The notes under the pieces are model-generated. The model was not told where the DNA came from. It made no database searches and was given only the letters and a program-made list of their open reading frames with translations. A stretch of DNA of 64,000 nucleotides from Bryum argenteum. Lineage: Eukaryota; Streptophyta; Bryopsida; Bryales; Bryaceae. The DNA lies in the NCBI GenBank assembly GCA_037043015.1, contig CM073321.1:21139001-21203000 (forward strand), given 5' to 3'. The position numbers were made by a program, and so were the translations under genes. The stretch's first letter is position 1, and the number at the start of each line of letters is the position of its first letter. Below are positions 23,993 through 35,100 of the stretch, piece by piece.

Positions 23993-24275
23993 TCCCACAA
24001 TCTTCCAACTCCCATAACTTTTAGCTCACACCTCCAACTGAGGTGCTCCTTAGCATCCCGGAATCGTGGCAACATGAGCTTCCATAATCTCATGTCCATT
24101 CCGTCGTGGCTCCTAGTCTCCGTGGGTGAGAGGCGTCTCCAACGCCCGGGGTCCTCTCCCACACTAGGCCCACTTAGGTTCCCTTCACCTTGGCACCCCA
24201 AGGCCCGGGCGTCACTCCGGTGTCCCCCTTGGGCCCTTGGTGTTGCGGGCACTCCTCAAGGAGAGGTGCGCGACA
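23993..24275 (-). repeat. Left LTR remnant (3' LTR) of the gypsy element
   Basis: These 283 bases match the outer end of the right-hand LTR (30759-31041) almost perfectly. It is much shorter than the right LTR. The inner end carries the TGTCGC terminus (minus strand) next to a purine-rich tract, as expected for a 3' LTR. Confidence 0.88.
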
Positions 24276-27200
24276 CTCACCCCCACCTAATGGAGTCAAT
24301 GCCCTCATCGACTATACTTGTAGTCGGTCACACCAACTCTTGGGTTGCCATCCCCATTGGTGCAAAGATTGTGTTTCACCAGGGCGCGACCCCCACAATG
24401 CACTCTCAAACTTTGGCAAAGTCTCAAAGGTGTCGTCACTAGGTGGTCCGTTTAGTACCCTGGACCTCTTCCAAGGCAACTAAATTACTCTAGACCCACC
24501 TACTTTGAGACCCTCTTGGATTGCCCTTACCTTGGCTCTCCAAGTTAGGCTCCACTAGCCTAACACTTCTTCCTTGACTACTAGGCTGGACCTCAATGCT
24601 TCCACCAAGTTGTCTTGGTTGCAAACCCAAGATGGCTTTTACACCACGACCTCGATCGCACGGGGTAATGCCAAGTTCCGCCCAACTCGGATCCCACTAT
24701 CTCTTTCGAGGCATGGGTTCATGACTCCCATGCACTAGCTTGCACTAGTTTGTGGGAGTGGCGCTTTTATGAGCACGCGCCATTACCTTGTCCCCGCCCG
24801 GACAAGCCCAAGGCCAAGGGACTTCATGGTTTTATCCACTCTTTCTCCTAGCCTTGGTCCCCATTACTCGGCCTTCCCAACTCGGTTTCACATCTCTATT
24901 CCCCCTCTTCCACCAACTTAGCACAAGTACAAGACTAGGACTCCATCTCATACTCTTCTCTTTGCACACACCAAAGCCAAACTTTATTGCCAAATCCAAA
25001 GAACAAGTACAAGTGTTGTGGATCTACGCCCAAGCTACAAGTCATCCTCCCCCACTACGGAGATTGATGTCCTCATCAATGCCTACGTTGCTTCTTGTTG
25101 GAGCTCCTATTCTTCTCAAAGTTCTCCACCACCTCCTTAGCATTCACCATGTCCTTTGCCGCCACCCACGTTGCTTCTTTCTCGTGGTATCCTCGCCACT
25201 TCACAAGGTATTCCTTGCTCTTGTTTTTGAGGTTCCTACTCTTGAGGATGGCCTCTACCTCATATTCCAAATGTTGTCCAACCAACTCTGGTGGTGGCCG
25301 AATCACTTGCTTGCGATCCGGCCACAAGGTATCCTCCTTGAATGGCTTTAACAATGAAACATGGAATGTTGGATGCACTTTGATCTCGGGTGGTAGCTCC
25401 AACTTATACACATCTTTGAACACCCGTTCCACAATGGGAAACGGACCCGCAAACTTGGACATGAACTTTGGAGTGAGGCCTTCGGGCATGGTGAAGTTCT
25501 TCACATTCAACAACACCTTTTGTCCCACCTCATACTCCACTTCACGTCTTCCGGCATTGACTTGCTTCTCATAGCGCCTTCTTGCCTTCTCCAACAACAA
25601 CTTGGTTTTTTCAACATATGTTCCCGCTTCTTGGCCAAGTCTTCACCATCTTGGTTGAACTCGGTGTTGAATGTGCCCCCTCGAGAGCTAAGTCGGCGGG
25701 TTGGAGTGGCTCCACTCCATAGGCCACTTTGAAAGGTGACTCCTTAGTCGCCGAGTGTGTGGCCGCATTGTAATCGAACTCCGCCAACCCCACATAGTCT
25801 ACCCAATCACGTTGGTCCGCACTCACAAAGTTCCTCAAGTATTGGTTCAAGACCCCATTCACCCTTTCGGTTTGCCCATCCTGTTTGGGGATGAAAGGCG
25901 AGTGCTAAATGTCAACTTGGTTCCCACCTTCCTAAAGAAGTGTCTCCAAAATGCACTTGTGAACTTTGGGTCTCGATCGACACAATCACTCTTGGCAACC
26001 CGTGATGCTTCCACCATGCATCGAGAAAGATCTTGGCGGTCTCAAGCGCGATTCTTGTTCCTCTAGTTGGCACCATATGAGCCAACTTGCTAAACCGATC
26101 CACCATCACTAAGATGGCATCATACCCTTGCGACTCGGGAAGGCTTGTGATGAAGTCCATAGACACACTATGCCAAGGACCCGGCGGAATGGGCAATGGT
26201 TGCAACAAGCCCGCTTGCTTTTGATATGAAGCCCGGTTAAGTTGGCACTTCACACAAGTCTTCACAAAGTAGGTTATGTCATCTTTCATCCCCGGCCAAT
26301 AGTACCTCCTTGACACCGTTGCAATGGTAGCCTTTTCTCCCCTATGGCCGGCTATGGGACTATCATGTTCCTCCTTCAAAACCAACAATCTAAGCTTGCC
26401 TTGAGGAACATACACCCTACTTTGCTTATACTTGAGCAATCCATTCACCAACTTGATCTCCTTGAGCTTCTTGCCCTTCCTAAGATCACCAAGCATTTGT
26501 TGTGCCTCGGGGTCCTTCATGTACCCCTCTCTTATCCGCCGTTCCCAATTGCCTTCACCCTTATACATGAGCCGCAAGACTTGGGTGGTGCTCATGGCAT
26601 GAAACTCTTCCTTTCTACTTAGCGCATCCGGCACCACATTGTCACGGCCCGGTTTGTGGATCAAGTCCACATTCATGAGCGCCAAGGTATCATGCCACCT
26701 CAATTGTTTGGCACTCATTTGTGCTTGTGTCTCAAAATACTTCAAAGATACATTATCGGTGTAGACCTTAGTCTTGTGCAACCCCAAGTAATGTTGCCAT
26801 GTCTTCAAACAATGCACCACCGCAAAGAGCTCCTTCTCGTGAGTTGGCCATCTCATTTGACACCCATCCAACTTCTTGCTCTCATAGGCAATTGGCCTAC
26901 CATCTTGCACCAAGACGCCTCCAATGGCAAAGTCACTTGCATCTGTGTGGACCTCAAAGGGCTTATCAAACTCAGGGAACTTCAACACTGGTGGAGATGA
27001 CAACTTGTTCTTGAGTTCCTCAAAGGCTTGGTAGCAAAATTCATCCCATACTTGGTTCACCCCTTTTTCAACAAGTCGGACAAAGGCTTGGCAATCTTAG
27101 AGAAGTTGCGTATGAAGCGGCGATAGTAGTTTGCTAGGCCAAGGAATGACCTAAGTCCCTTTTGTGTAGAAGGCCGCTTCCACTCTTGAATTGCCTTCAC

Positions 27201-29747
27201 CTTCTTCATGTCCGGCTTGATTCCATCTCCGGTAACCACATGGCCCAAGAACTCCATCTCAAGTTGTGCAAACTCACTCTTTTCCCCATTAGCATAAAGC
27301 TTGTTGTCTCTAAGCTTCATGAGTCTTCCTCAAGGTGCCTTGCATGTTCCTCGGCCGTCTTGGAAAACACCAAGATGTCATCGATGTAGACAATCACAAA
27401 GTCATCCATTTCCTCTCGAAAGATGGTGTTCATAAGGGTTGTGAATGTTGAGGGTGCATTGCACAACCCAAAGGGCATCACAAGGAACTCATAAGACCCA
27501 TACCTTGTGCGGCACGCGGTCTTTTCCACATCCGCATCCGCAATGCGGATTTGGTAGTAACCCGACTTTAAGTCTATGCGACTAAAGTACTTAGCTCCCG
27601 CCAATCTATCAAAGAGATCATCAATTCGAGGCAAAGGGTAGTTTTTCTTGATGGTCACCTTATTCAAGGCCCTATAATCAATGCACATCCTAAGCTTGCC
27701 ATCCTTCTTGTCCACAAAGAGGACCGGTGCACCATATGGTGACTTGCTTGGTCTCACATAACCCCTTTCCAACAAGTCGTTTAGTTGCTTCTTTAACTCC
27801 ATCAACTCTTTTTGGTTTAACCGATAAGGTGCCTTAGAAGGTGGCTCGGCTCAGTAGTAGCACCTCGATCTTGTGATCGACTTCTCTTCTTGGGGTAGTA
27901 GCTCTTTGGGTAACTCATTGGTAAGCACATCCTTGTACTTGGCCAACACCTCTTGAATTTCTTTGGGAAGTGGTTGTTGCACCCCTTCCCCTCATGCCCA
28001 AGTTGCTCTTCACGAGCCATCACCACAAATTGATGTTCCAACATTTGGTCTAAAGAGACCAAGTTTAATTTGCCCCCGCTATTGAAGGGCCACGAGTTAA
28101 CTTCAACACTAACTCCTTGCCATCACGGCGCACCACTAACCGTCTTGGCTTGCGCCTCACATCCACCGTGTGCGCCAAAGAAGGTATCCCCTAAGATGAG
28201 GTCTACCTCATCCATCTCACATAATGTGAAATTCTCAACAAACTCCAATGTCCCACACTTCAAGGTCACTTGCAACGCCACTTCCTCCGTCTTGTGCGGT
28301 TCGCCCTTTGCAAAACGCACATTGATGGGCTTGCTTGCCTTTTGCAGTGGCAAGCCCAACTCCCTTGCTAGTTTGGGACTCATGAAGGAGTGCGTTGCCC
28401 CTGTATCAACCAAACATGAGACATCTTTGTCCTTCACTTGGGCCTCAAGAAACAAGAGGCCCGGCCTTGGCTTGAGGCTACTTGCGTTGGCCACAAAACC
28501 TCCTTCTAGTATGCGGTCTTCAACACAAGCAAGACTTGCAATGGTACTCACCTTCTTGTCGGGGCACTCCGCAATGAAGTGGCCAATCTTGCCACAACCA
28601 TGGCACCTCTTGGCCTTGGTGTCATCACCTTTGTCTCCCCCTTCAGATGGCTTTCCCCCTTGGTGTTCCCTTTTGTTAGAGGCTCCACCATCCACTTGTC
28701 CCTTGTGTTTGTTGCCAAAGCCAAACTTCTTGCGCTCTTTGCTTCGAGCCGCATTCCTATTTGATCCGCTTTGTTGAGAGGGGCCACTTGACTTCCTTTC
28801 GGGTCCATCAGCCTCAATCCTTTCAACAATCTTGATGATGCCCGCCACATCCTCGGGAAGTTTTGGGAACTTGAACAAGGCATCCACCACCCACTTTTGA
28901 AGCCCACCCAAAAAGATGCACTTCTTAGAGAACTCATCCATCTTGGGTGTGGCATTCATTTGGGCATTGAAGTCACGCACATAGGCCTTGAGAGACCCGG
29001 TGTGCCTCATTTGCACCAAGTTCATGCCTTCCCTCAACTCCCGATACTCGGTGTGAAGCGTTCACTCAACAAGTCTTTGAAGCCACCCCAAGTCAAGTTT
29101 GCCACCAACTCCGGCTCTTGCTCCTTTTTGCTTGTCCACCATTGAAGAGAGCATGATCCTTGAGAAATGTCACCGCAATGGAAACCTTGTCCTCCTCATC
29201 CGGCTTTTGGACATCATAGTAGTTATCCATCTCAAGAAGGAATTCCTTCACCTTCCTTGCCTTACCAAGTCCCGTGAAGGTGCTTGGCATGTTTACCTTA
29301 GCCAACTTTTTGGTGGAAGATGAAGGTCGGGACCCTTGCATCATGAGGTGTTCAATCAACCTCTCTTGGCGATCCCTTTCTTCCTTCCCACGCTTGAGCT
29401 CTTGATTCACGGAGTCCATGAACTCAAGCATTCTCATTTGGAAAGCCAATTGAGGATCTTGTCTTTCCACCCCTTGGGAAGACTCTAGGCGTCTCGACCT
29501 AGAGCGCTCCTCTTCACCCAAGGGCTCCTCTTGAAGTGACAATTCCATTTGCTCATTGCCCTCACTAGTGGCAGCTTGCTCATTGGAGTCATGAGAATGA
29601 GCCTCACTTGTAGGATCGGGGTCTTTGTTCCCCCTCGTGCGTGGCCGCTTGGAAGCTCCAGCCTCATCACCCTCAATGGTCTTCTTCTTGCCCATTGCTC
29701 CCTCACAACTTTGCACTTGGGTATTAAAAGCCTGCTCTGATACCAAG

Positions 29748-31041
29748 TGTCGCAACCCTTGCTAGCTCACCTTGGCTTACACCAACTTTTTCCCAACTCT
29801 AGCAAGTGTCACGAGCGCTAACTCTGCACATCCCCCACATGCACAAAGTTAGCTCTCCATACCAACCACCAAGCTCACTGCTTGGTTATCAATCCCTCTT
29901 ACTCATGCAACCGGGACTCAACCCCTTCGTAGGTAGCCAATGGTTAGGTGCGGACTTCCACTTATGTCCAAGGCCCAACTTGGTGGCACTCCCATACCAC
30001 GCGGCCTAACCGCACTTGGTGGTGTCTCCTCACCACCGCCCATGACCACCATGGTGACCCCAAGGCCACCAAGTAATCACAACGCCGGCGGTGAGACACC
30101 ACCCCACATCGGTAGCACTTATGGTCCTCATTTTGCCTATATGAGTCCCCGTGGTGAAGCCCCAACACTAGCTCCCCCACCGGGACTCACCTTGTCCTTA
30201 TGAGCCACCGTGGTGAAGCCCCAACACTAGCTCCACCCACCGTGCCTCATTTTGCACTTTGAGTCCCCATGGTGGAGCCCCAACACTAGCTCCACCCATT
30301 GGGACTCACCTTGGCTTGGGAGTCCCCATGGTGAGGCCCCAACACTAGCCACACCACTCGGGACTCCCACCTTGGTCACCACCAAGGCACCATGGGAGTG
30401 GGGAGGAGACCAGCCCTCCCCATAGTATACTCTGTGGGATTCGGCAGCCCCCTGGTCCTAGGTGAAGGGCTGGACCCTCACACCTCTTAGTTTTGGAAGA
30501 CCACCCAATCTCCCAATGCCTTAGCCGCTGGAAGGCCCGGGAGACTTCCCGAACCTTCCAGGGCTCGTATCTACCTCGTCCCGCATCCAAACGCGACGAG
30601 CGACCACTCTATCGACATCTACTCGTCAAGCAGATGCCGATAGACACCTTACTTGCCTCATTCCGACAAGTATTGAGGGAGTTATGCCCCTCTGAAGATT
30701 CGGGAGTCCCGGGCCAGCTTCCCAGTCCAGCACTGTCCCTGGACAGCACTCACTTTAGTCCCACAATCTTCCAACTCCCATAACTTTTAGCTCACACCTC
30801 CAACTGAGGTGCTCCTTAGCATCCCGGAATCGTGGCAACATGAGCTTCCATAATCTCATGTCCATTCCGTCGTGGCTCCTAGTCTCCGTGGGTGAGAGGC
30901 GTCTCCAACGCCCGGGGTCCTCTCCCACACTAGGCCCACTTAGGTTCCCTTCACCTTGGCACCCCAAGGCCCGGGCGTCACTCCGGTGTCCCCCTTGGGC
31001 CCTTGGTGTTGCGGGCATTCCTCAAGGAGAGGTGCGCGACA
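29748..31041 (-). repeat. Right LTR (5' LTR) of the gypsy element
   Basis: The limits are set by the six-base terminal inverted repeat TGTCGC...GCGACA and by the primer-binding site two bases inside it. Length is 1294 bases. It is GC-rich, with several imperfect internal repeats of a block containing AGCCCCAACACTAGCTCC (plus strand) between about 30150 and 30350. Confidence 0.85.
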
Positions 31042-31140
31042 CATGAGATGAATGTTGGGTTTTATTCTGTGTTTGAGATGTGAAGTCAATGTGCATAAAT
31101 TTTTATTTGACTATGAGAACTGCCTTGTTTTGTGTATCAG

Positions 31141-31302
31141 AGTTTTTTGACGAATCGAATGAAAGAGTGGGATATTCGAACTTTGGAGGTTCTTCCAAGG
31201 GGAGCCTTTGTATTTGAATATGTAGGGCAAATTGTTAGTAATGAACAGATGTCTACTCGGCCCTTCCGAACTAAGTTTTTGTTGAATTTAGATGCGGACT
31301 AG
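31141..31302 (+). pseudogene. SUVR-type SET-domain exon (N-terminal part of SET)
   Basis: After the acceptor tgtatcag the frame reads FLTNRMKEWDIRTLEVLPRG and then AFVFEYVGQIVSNEQM, ending LLNLDAD and a stop. This is the start of a SET domain (SUVR consensus GKGWGIRTLEDLPKGxFIxEYxGEILTN, then LDADWGSE). The stop stands where the conserved Trp after LDAD belongs, and RSELE follows, so a Trp codon has probably mutated to TAG. The rest of the SET domain, including the NHxC methyl-transfer core and post-SET cysteines, is absent downstream. It is the far side of the gene split by the gypsy element and no longer functional here. Confidence 0.78.
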
Positions 31303-32187
31303 AGGTCTGAACTAGAGAAACCCACCGGTGTGAGCGTTGAGCGTTGAGCGGTAAAGTTTGAGCGGTAAGAAAAAAATAAAATAAAAAGTTGATGGCCCTA
31401 TTACCATGGAATGGGTGGTTATGAAATTTTGAAATGGTTATTTTTAGGCATAAAAGTACCAAAAACCGTAGATACAGGTCCTTTATCCATTTCTTTTCAT
31501 GGTATTGGGGTCCTACAATATTTCATAAATAATCCACATTTGCAAGTTTAGATAAAAGTTAATTAAAATAGGGCTGGCATCATTATGTGTAACCAATACA
31601 ATTCAAATACTTTACAAAATCTGAACCAAATTTTGGGATGGACCCTTTAGGGCATCAATAAGTTTATTTTACAGATTTTAGAATTTGGAGACTAATTAGG
31701 CCTAACGTCATCCATTTTCTATTACACTTGTCAGAATTATATGTTAATGCTTCGGTTTATATAATCTGAAATTTATAACTACAAGTCGTTTTTCCGTGTC
31801 TCCTTCTAAGGTGTACAGAAAGACATTCATGTGGCATTGTAGTGGTCCGAGTTCGATTCTCCTCGGCCTCGTTTGAGCGTTGCACTGCGTCTTAAAGCAG
31901 CTATCCTGAGCTATACAATTACTAGACTAGAGCCCCTACCATCATTGGCAAGATTCAATCATTCCAATGGAAAATACGAAACGCTCTGAAACTTTTAGTT
32001 TGCATTGAGTTTAAGACTTAATCATTTAGATGAATCAAGAAATCGTTAAACGTTCATGATGAATAGGTAAACGTCATGTATAGATATAAAATAGTATAAC
32101 AAAATCACATGTATGACCAATGCCGTAGGGCAACTATAGATATATGATCCTATGTACTCCAAACCAAAACTAGAAAAATAAAAACAC
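31303..32187. other. Non-coding interval
   Basis: No gene is recognised. A short GAGCGTTGAGCGTTGAGCGG stutter lies near 31332-31365. Confidence 0.5.
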
Positions 32188-35100
32188 CTAGAATGCTGAT
32201 GGTGAACCACCATTAAAGTGTTGGTCAAACTGATCAGCCTCATCGTCTATAAACGCAAGCACTCTCGAGCTAAAGCGTCGACGTCTACTACTGTCCGATA
32301 AGACGGGAGAAGGGGCAGCGACAAAATCTTGAGCTATCCGCTCCGCATAAGATGGTAGGGTGAAGGTTTGCGGAGGACTGCTGTAAAGACTTCCGTTGCC
32401 AATCAAGCGTTGATTTGAACCTGCGATTCTAAAAGTACAGAAAAAGTCAATACCAATAAATTATTAGCAAGTGAAGGTGGCAATAGAAGGGGACAAAGTA
32501 AGAGATAATTACGCACAAAATGTTGTACGTTGCTTCTTCAAAAGCGGTTCAGAACTATCACTGTCGTAGTCATAATCCGGAATCGAATCGCCGCTTTCTT
32601 CCTCAAAAGCGGTACCATCCACGTATGCGGGTAAAAGTCCGTCAAATTTCTCTTCATCAGCTTCAACAGCAATGAGATGACGGTTCGATTGCGCGCAGGC
32701 AATCACGGAAGCACCTACATACTAGCAACGTACATCAGAATTACAATTTTGAATAAGTTGAATGAGAGTTGGTATTAGCAACAACTAACGTGTACAAGGG
32801 CTCGAGTCAAAGACGATTTCCTGCTCGTCTGTGAAAGAATCAACAAAACATTGGATGAAGGATGTATCCTTCTCTTGCGAGCCACGCCACGGGGTACCAT
32901 CTTCCTTCTTACGAATGGAATCTTTGCTCGCGAAATTGAAAACATGGCCCTCCTCGTCGGGAAGAATGGGCACAACTGTATACTCTTTCGCAACCTGCTT
33001 GATGGTGAATCTGGTGGCGAAAGACTTCCGAACAAATACCTTGATATGGAAGTTGTTAGTCTGCAAAATTCAATCCATGCGAGAGATTTAAGAAATCGTT
33101 GTAAATAAGTCAAATACACATGATTTGAATGCAGATTAAAGGCCATACCGTTTTTACGTGAGGAATTGTCGAGGTCCTTGGCATGGAATTATATCCCCAC
33201 CAATCTCGCACCATTTGGAATGCAAAAGCCTTCGACTCGGCATCCACAGCTGGCTCGATTCGACGGTCCTTGGGATGCATTACAAGTATCGCACCCTTGT
33301 CTATCAAGTTGTAGAAAGCAAAAAAGAACACACTCTTGAAGTAGATTTTCTCTCGCTTCTTCCATGAAGGAATTTCAACGCGCGACACGTCAGGCACGGG
33401 TAAGTGCTCGGGAACGTCTCCGTACATGAGATCAATACCAGGATGCGGGTATTTTGTGCCCATCTCCTTACATGGGTACTTCCTGTCCTTGCCAATCTTT
33501 GAAAATCACAAAAAGTTAGACATGTTCTAAGCAATGTGTTCCAATCAAAATTTCAGAAAGAAAATATTGTAATGAAATATTTAAGACATCATACCTTTCT
33601 GATATGGTTGATGATGTCCAAGACTTGCGCGTCCCAGTCTTTAGTTTCATGAGCTGCCTTTTGAACAGAAGCTCTAGTATCCCCTTTCTCCAAGTACATT
33701 GGGAGAGGAATAGTAATCTCAGAAGACAAGCAATCTCCAACGTGCTTCCGTTCAAGAAAAGCGAGTGAAGCGTACTTCTTTCCGGAGTTGTGGTCGAAAG
33801 CGCTCAAAGGCGGTGGTGAAGAATTATTTGTAACACCACCCGTCGAGACCTGAGTCGAAATTGCTGCGAGGCTTCGACGATTCACAACAGCCATATGAGG
33901 ATGTTGAGTCAAATTTGGCTCACCAACACCTACATCAATCTTGCGTTTCATTCCCTTTGCCTAAGGTTTTGGAGGGGCTTCGGCTGGTGGTAGTGCAGGA
34001 ACTGCAGATACTGGCGGAAGAGGGGGGAGGGCGCACCAGGCAAGATCGAGAAGTCGTTGTCGTCGTCCTCGATCATTGCTTCGGTAGCAACGGCCGTTGA
34101 AGGACCTTGAACCAGATGCTTCTTGTCTCGATGGACAAAGTTGTCGTGACACTCGACAAACCAACCTCTTGTCATCAATCGAGCATTAGTAAAATGGTTC
34201 TGCTGGTGAGCCGAAAAAATTCTGTCTGGATCTTTCTCGACTACCACGTCTTTAAAGTTGGAGGGTACCGCGGAGCGGCGATGCCTCCCTTGGGCACGAG
34301 CTCATGCTTGATGTATCACAACAAGAAAAACAGACAGTGAATCAACTGATAGCCAAGAGAACTCACTTGATCGAACCTCTTGAATCGGACGTCTTGATTC
34401 GGACGTGAGGAAGACTTTTCAGTTGATTTAGTGTGAGGACGTCCACGTAGGTCATCGACGCTGCAGCCTCTCGCTCTTTAGCATTGGTGTAATTCCTTGT
34501 ACTCGTTGAGTGAATTATATTGTCAGTTCAAAAATTTGTTGGGGCTCGAGGGTTGTGGCAATGGGTGTTCCGTGTGTCGCGTCGTAAGTGGCATCGCTCA
34601 GTGGTCTCGCAAATGCCCATCCAAGATCATTGTGCCCCCGGCCGCTGCGTTTTTGAGAGCGGTAAAGGTCTGCAAGGGAGAGTTTAGCGAGGGCTTAGCA
34701 ATTTACAGAAGCCAAGTTGCTGTGCCTGCTACTACTGAGTTGTCCGAGGGTGACAATCAATCACAGGGAGAGGATGACTAGGACATGAACTCGTGCGAAG
34801 CGCTGTGCACCGTGTGTCGTGACATGGGGCCTGTGCCACAAGATTCAAGGTAGGGAGGTTGGAGGCTGGAGCGGAGGCCGGAGTAGGGGCGGGAGTTAAG
34901 TGAGTTGAAAGCAATTGCGGCGACAGCGATGAACAAGAGTGAAAGGGTGACGGAGGACACATGGGGCGATTAGGATATCGCAAGTTCGCGTTTGTCCGGC
35001 TGGATGTACGAAGAATTCACCCGAAGTCATCGTTCAGCTGCCCCTCGCTGTGCCCTGCCCGACGAAGCTTCGTGAACAGCTCGCTGGCCTACTTTAAGCA

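Larger units (their letters stand above)
23993..31041 (-). mobile_element. Ty3/gypsy chromodomain LTR retrotransposon (chromovirus), fossil
   Basis: This 7.05-kb element lies on the minus strand. From right to left come the long right LTR, a primer-binding site complementary to initiator-Met tRNA (29734-29745), the gag region (about 29.7-28.5 kb) with a CCHC knuckle CHGCGKIGHFIAEC, a protease with DTGATHSF, reverse transcriptase with YIDDILVF (about 27.4 kb), RNase H with HTDASDFAIGG, integrase with an HHCC zinc region and DDE core (about 26.4-25.6 kb), and a chromodomain with YLVKWRGYHEKEATW (about 25.2 kb). A purine-rich tract abuts the left LTR. PR-RT-RH-IN-chromodomain order identifies a plant chromovirus. 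The coding region is broken in about half a dozen places, so it cannot be active. The shared parts of the two LTRs differ at about one site in 283, which points to a recent insertion. Confidence 0.92.

Noticed and set aside
24788-28777. Long plus-strand open frames across the gypsy element
   Set aside because: They are antisense shadows of the minus-strand gag-pol region and match nothing themselves.
31840-31880. T-arm-like GAGTTCGATTCTC suggesting a tRNA gene
   Set aside because: No matching acceptor stem, D-arm or anticodon arm could be folded upstream; at most a tRNA-derived scrap.
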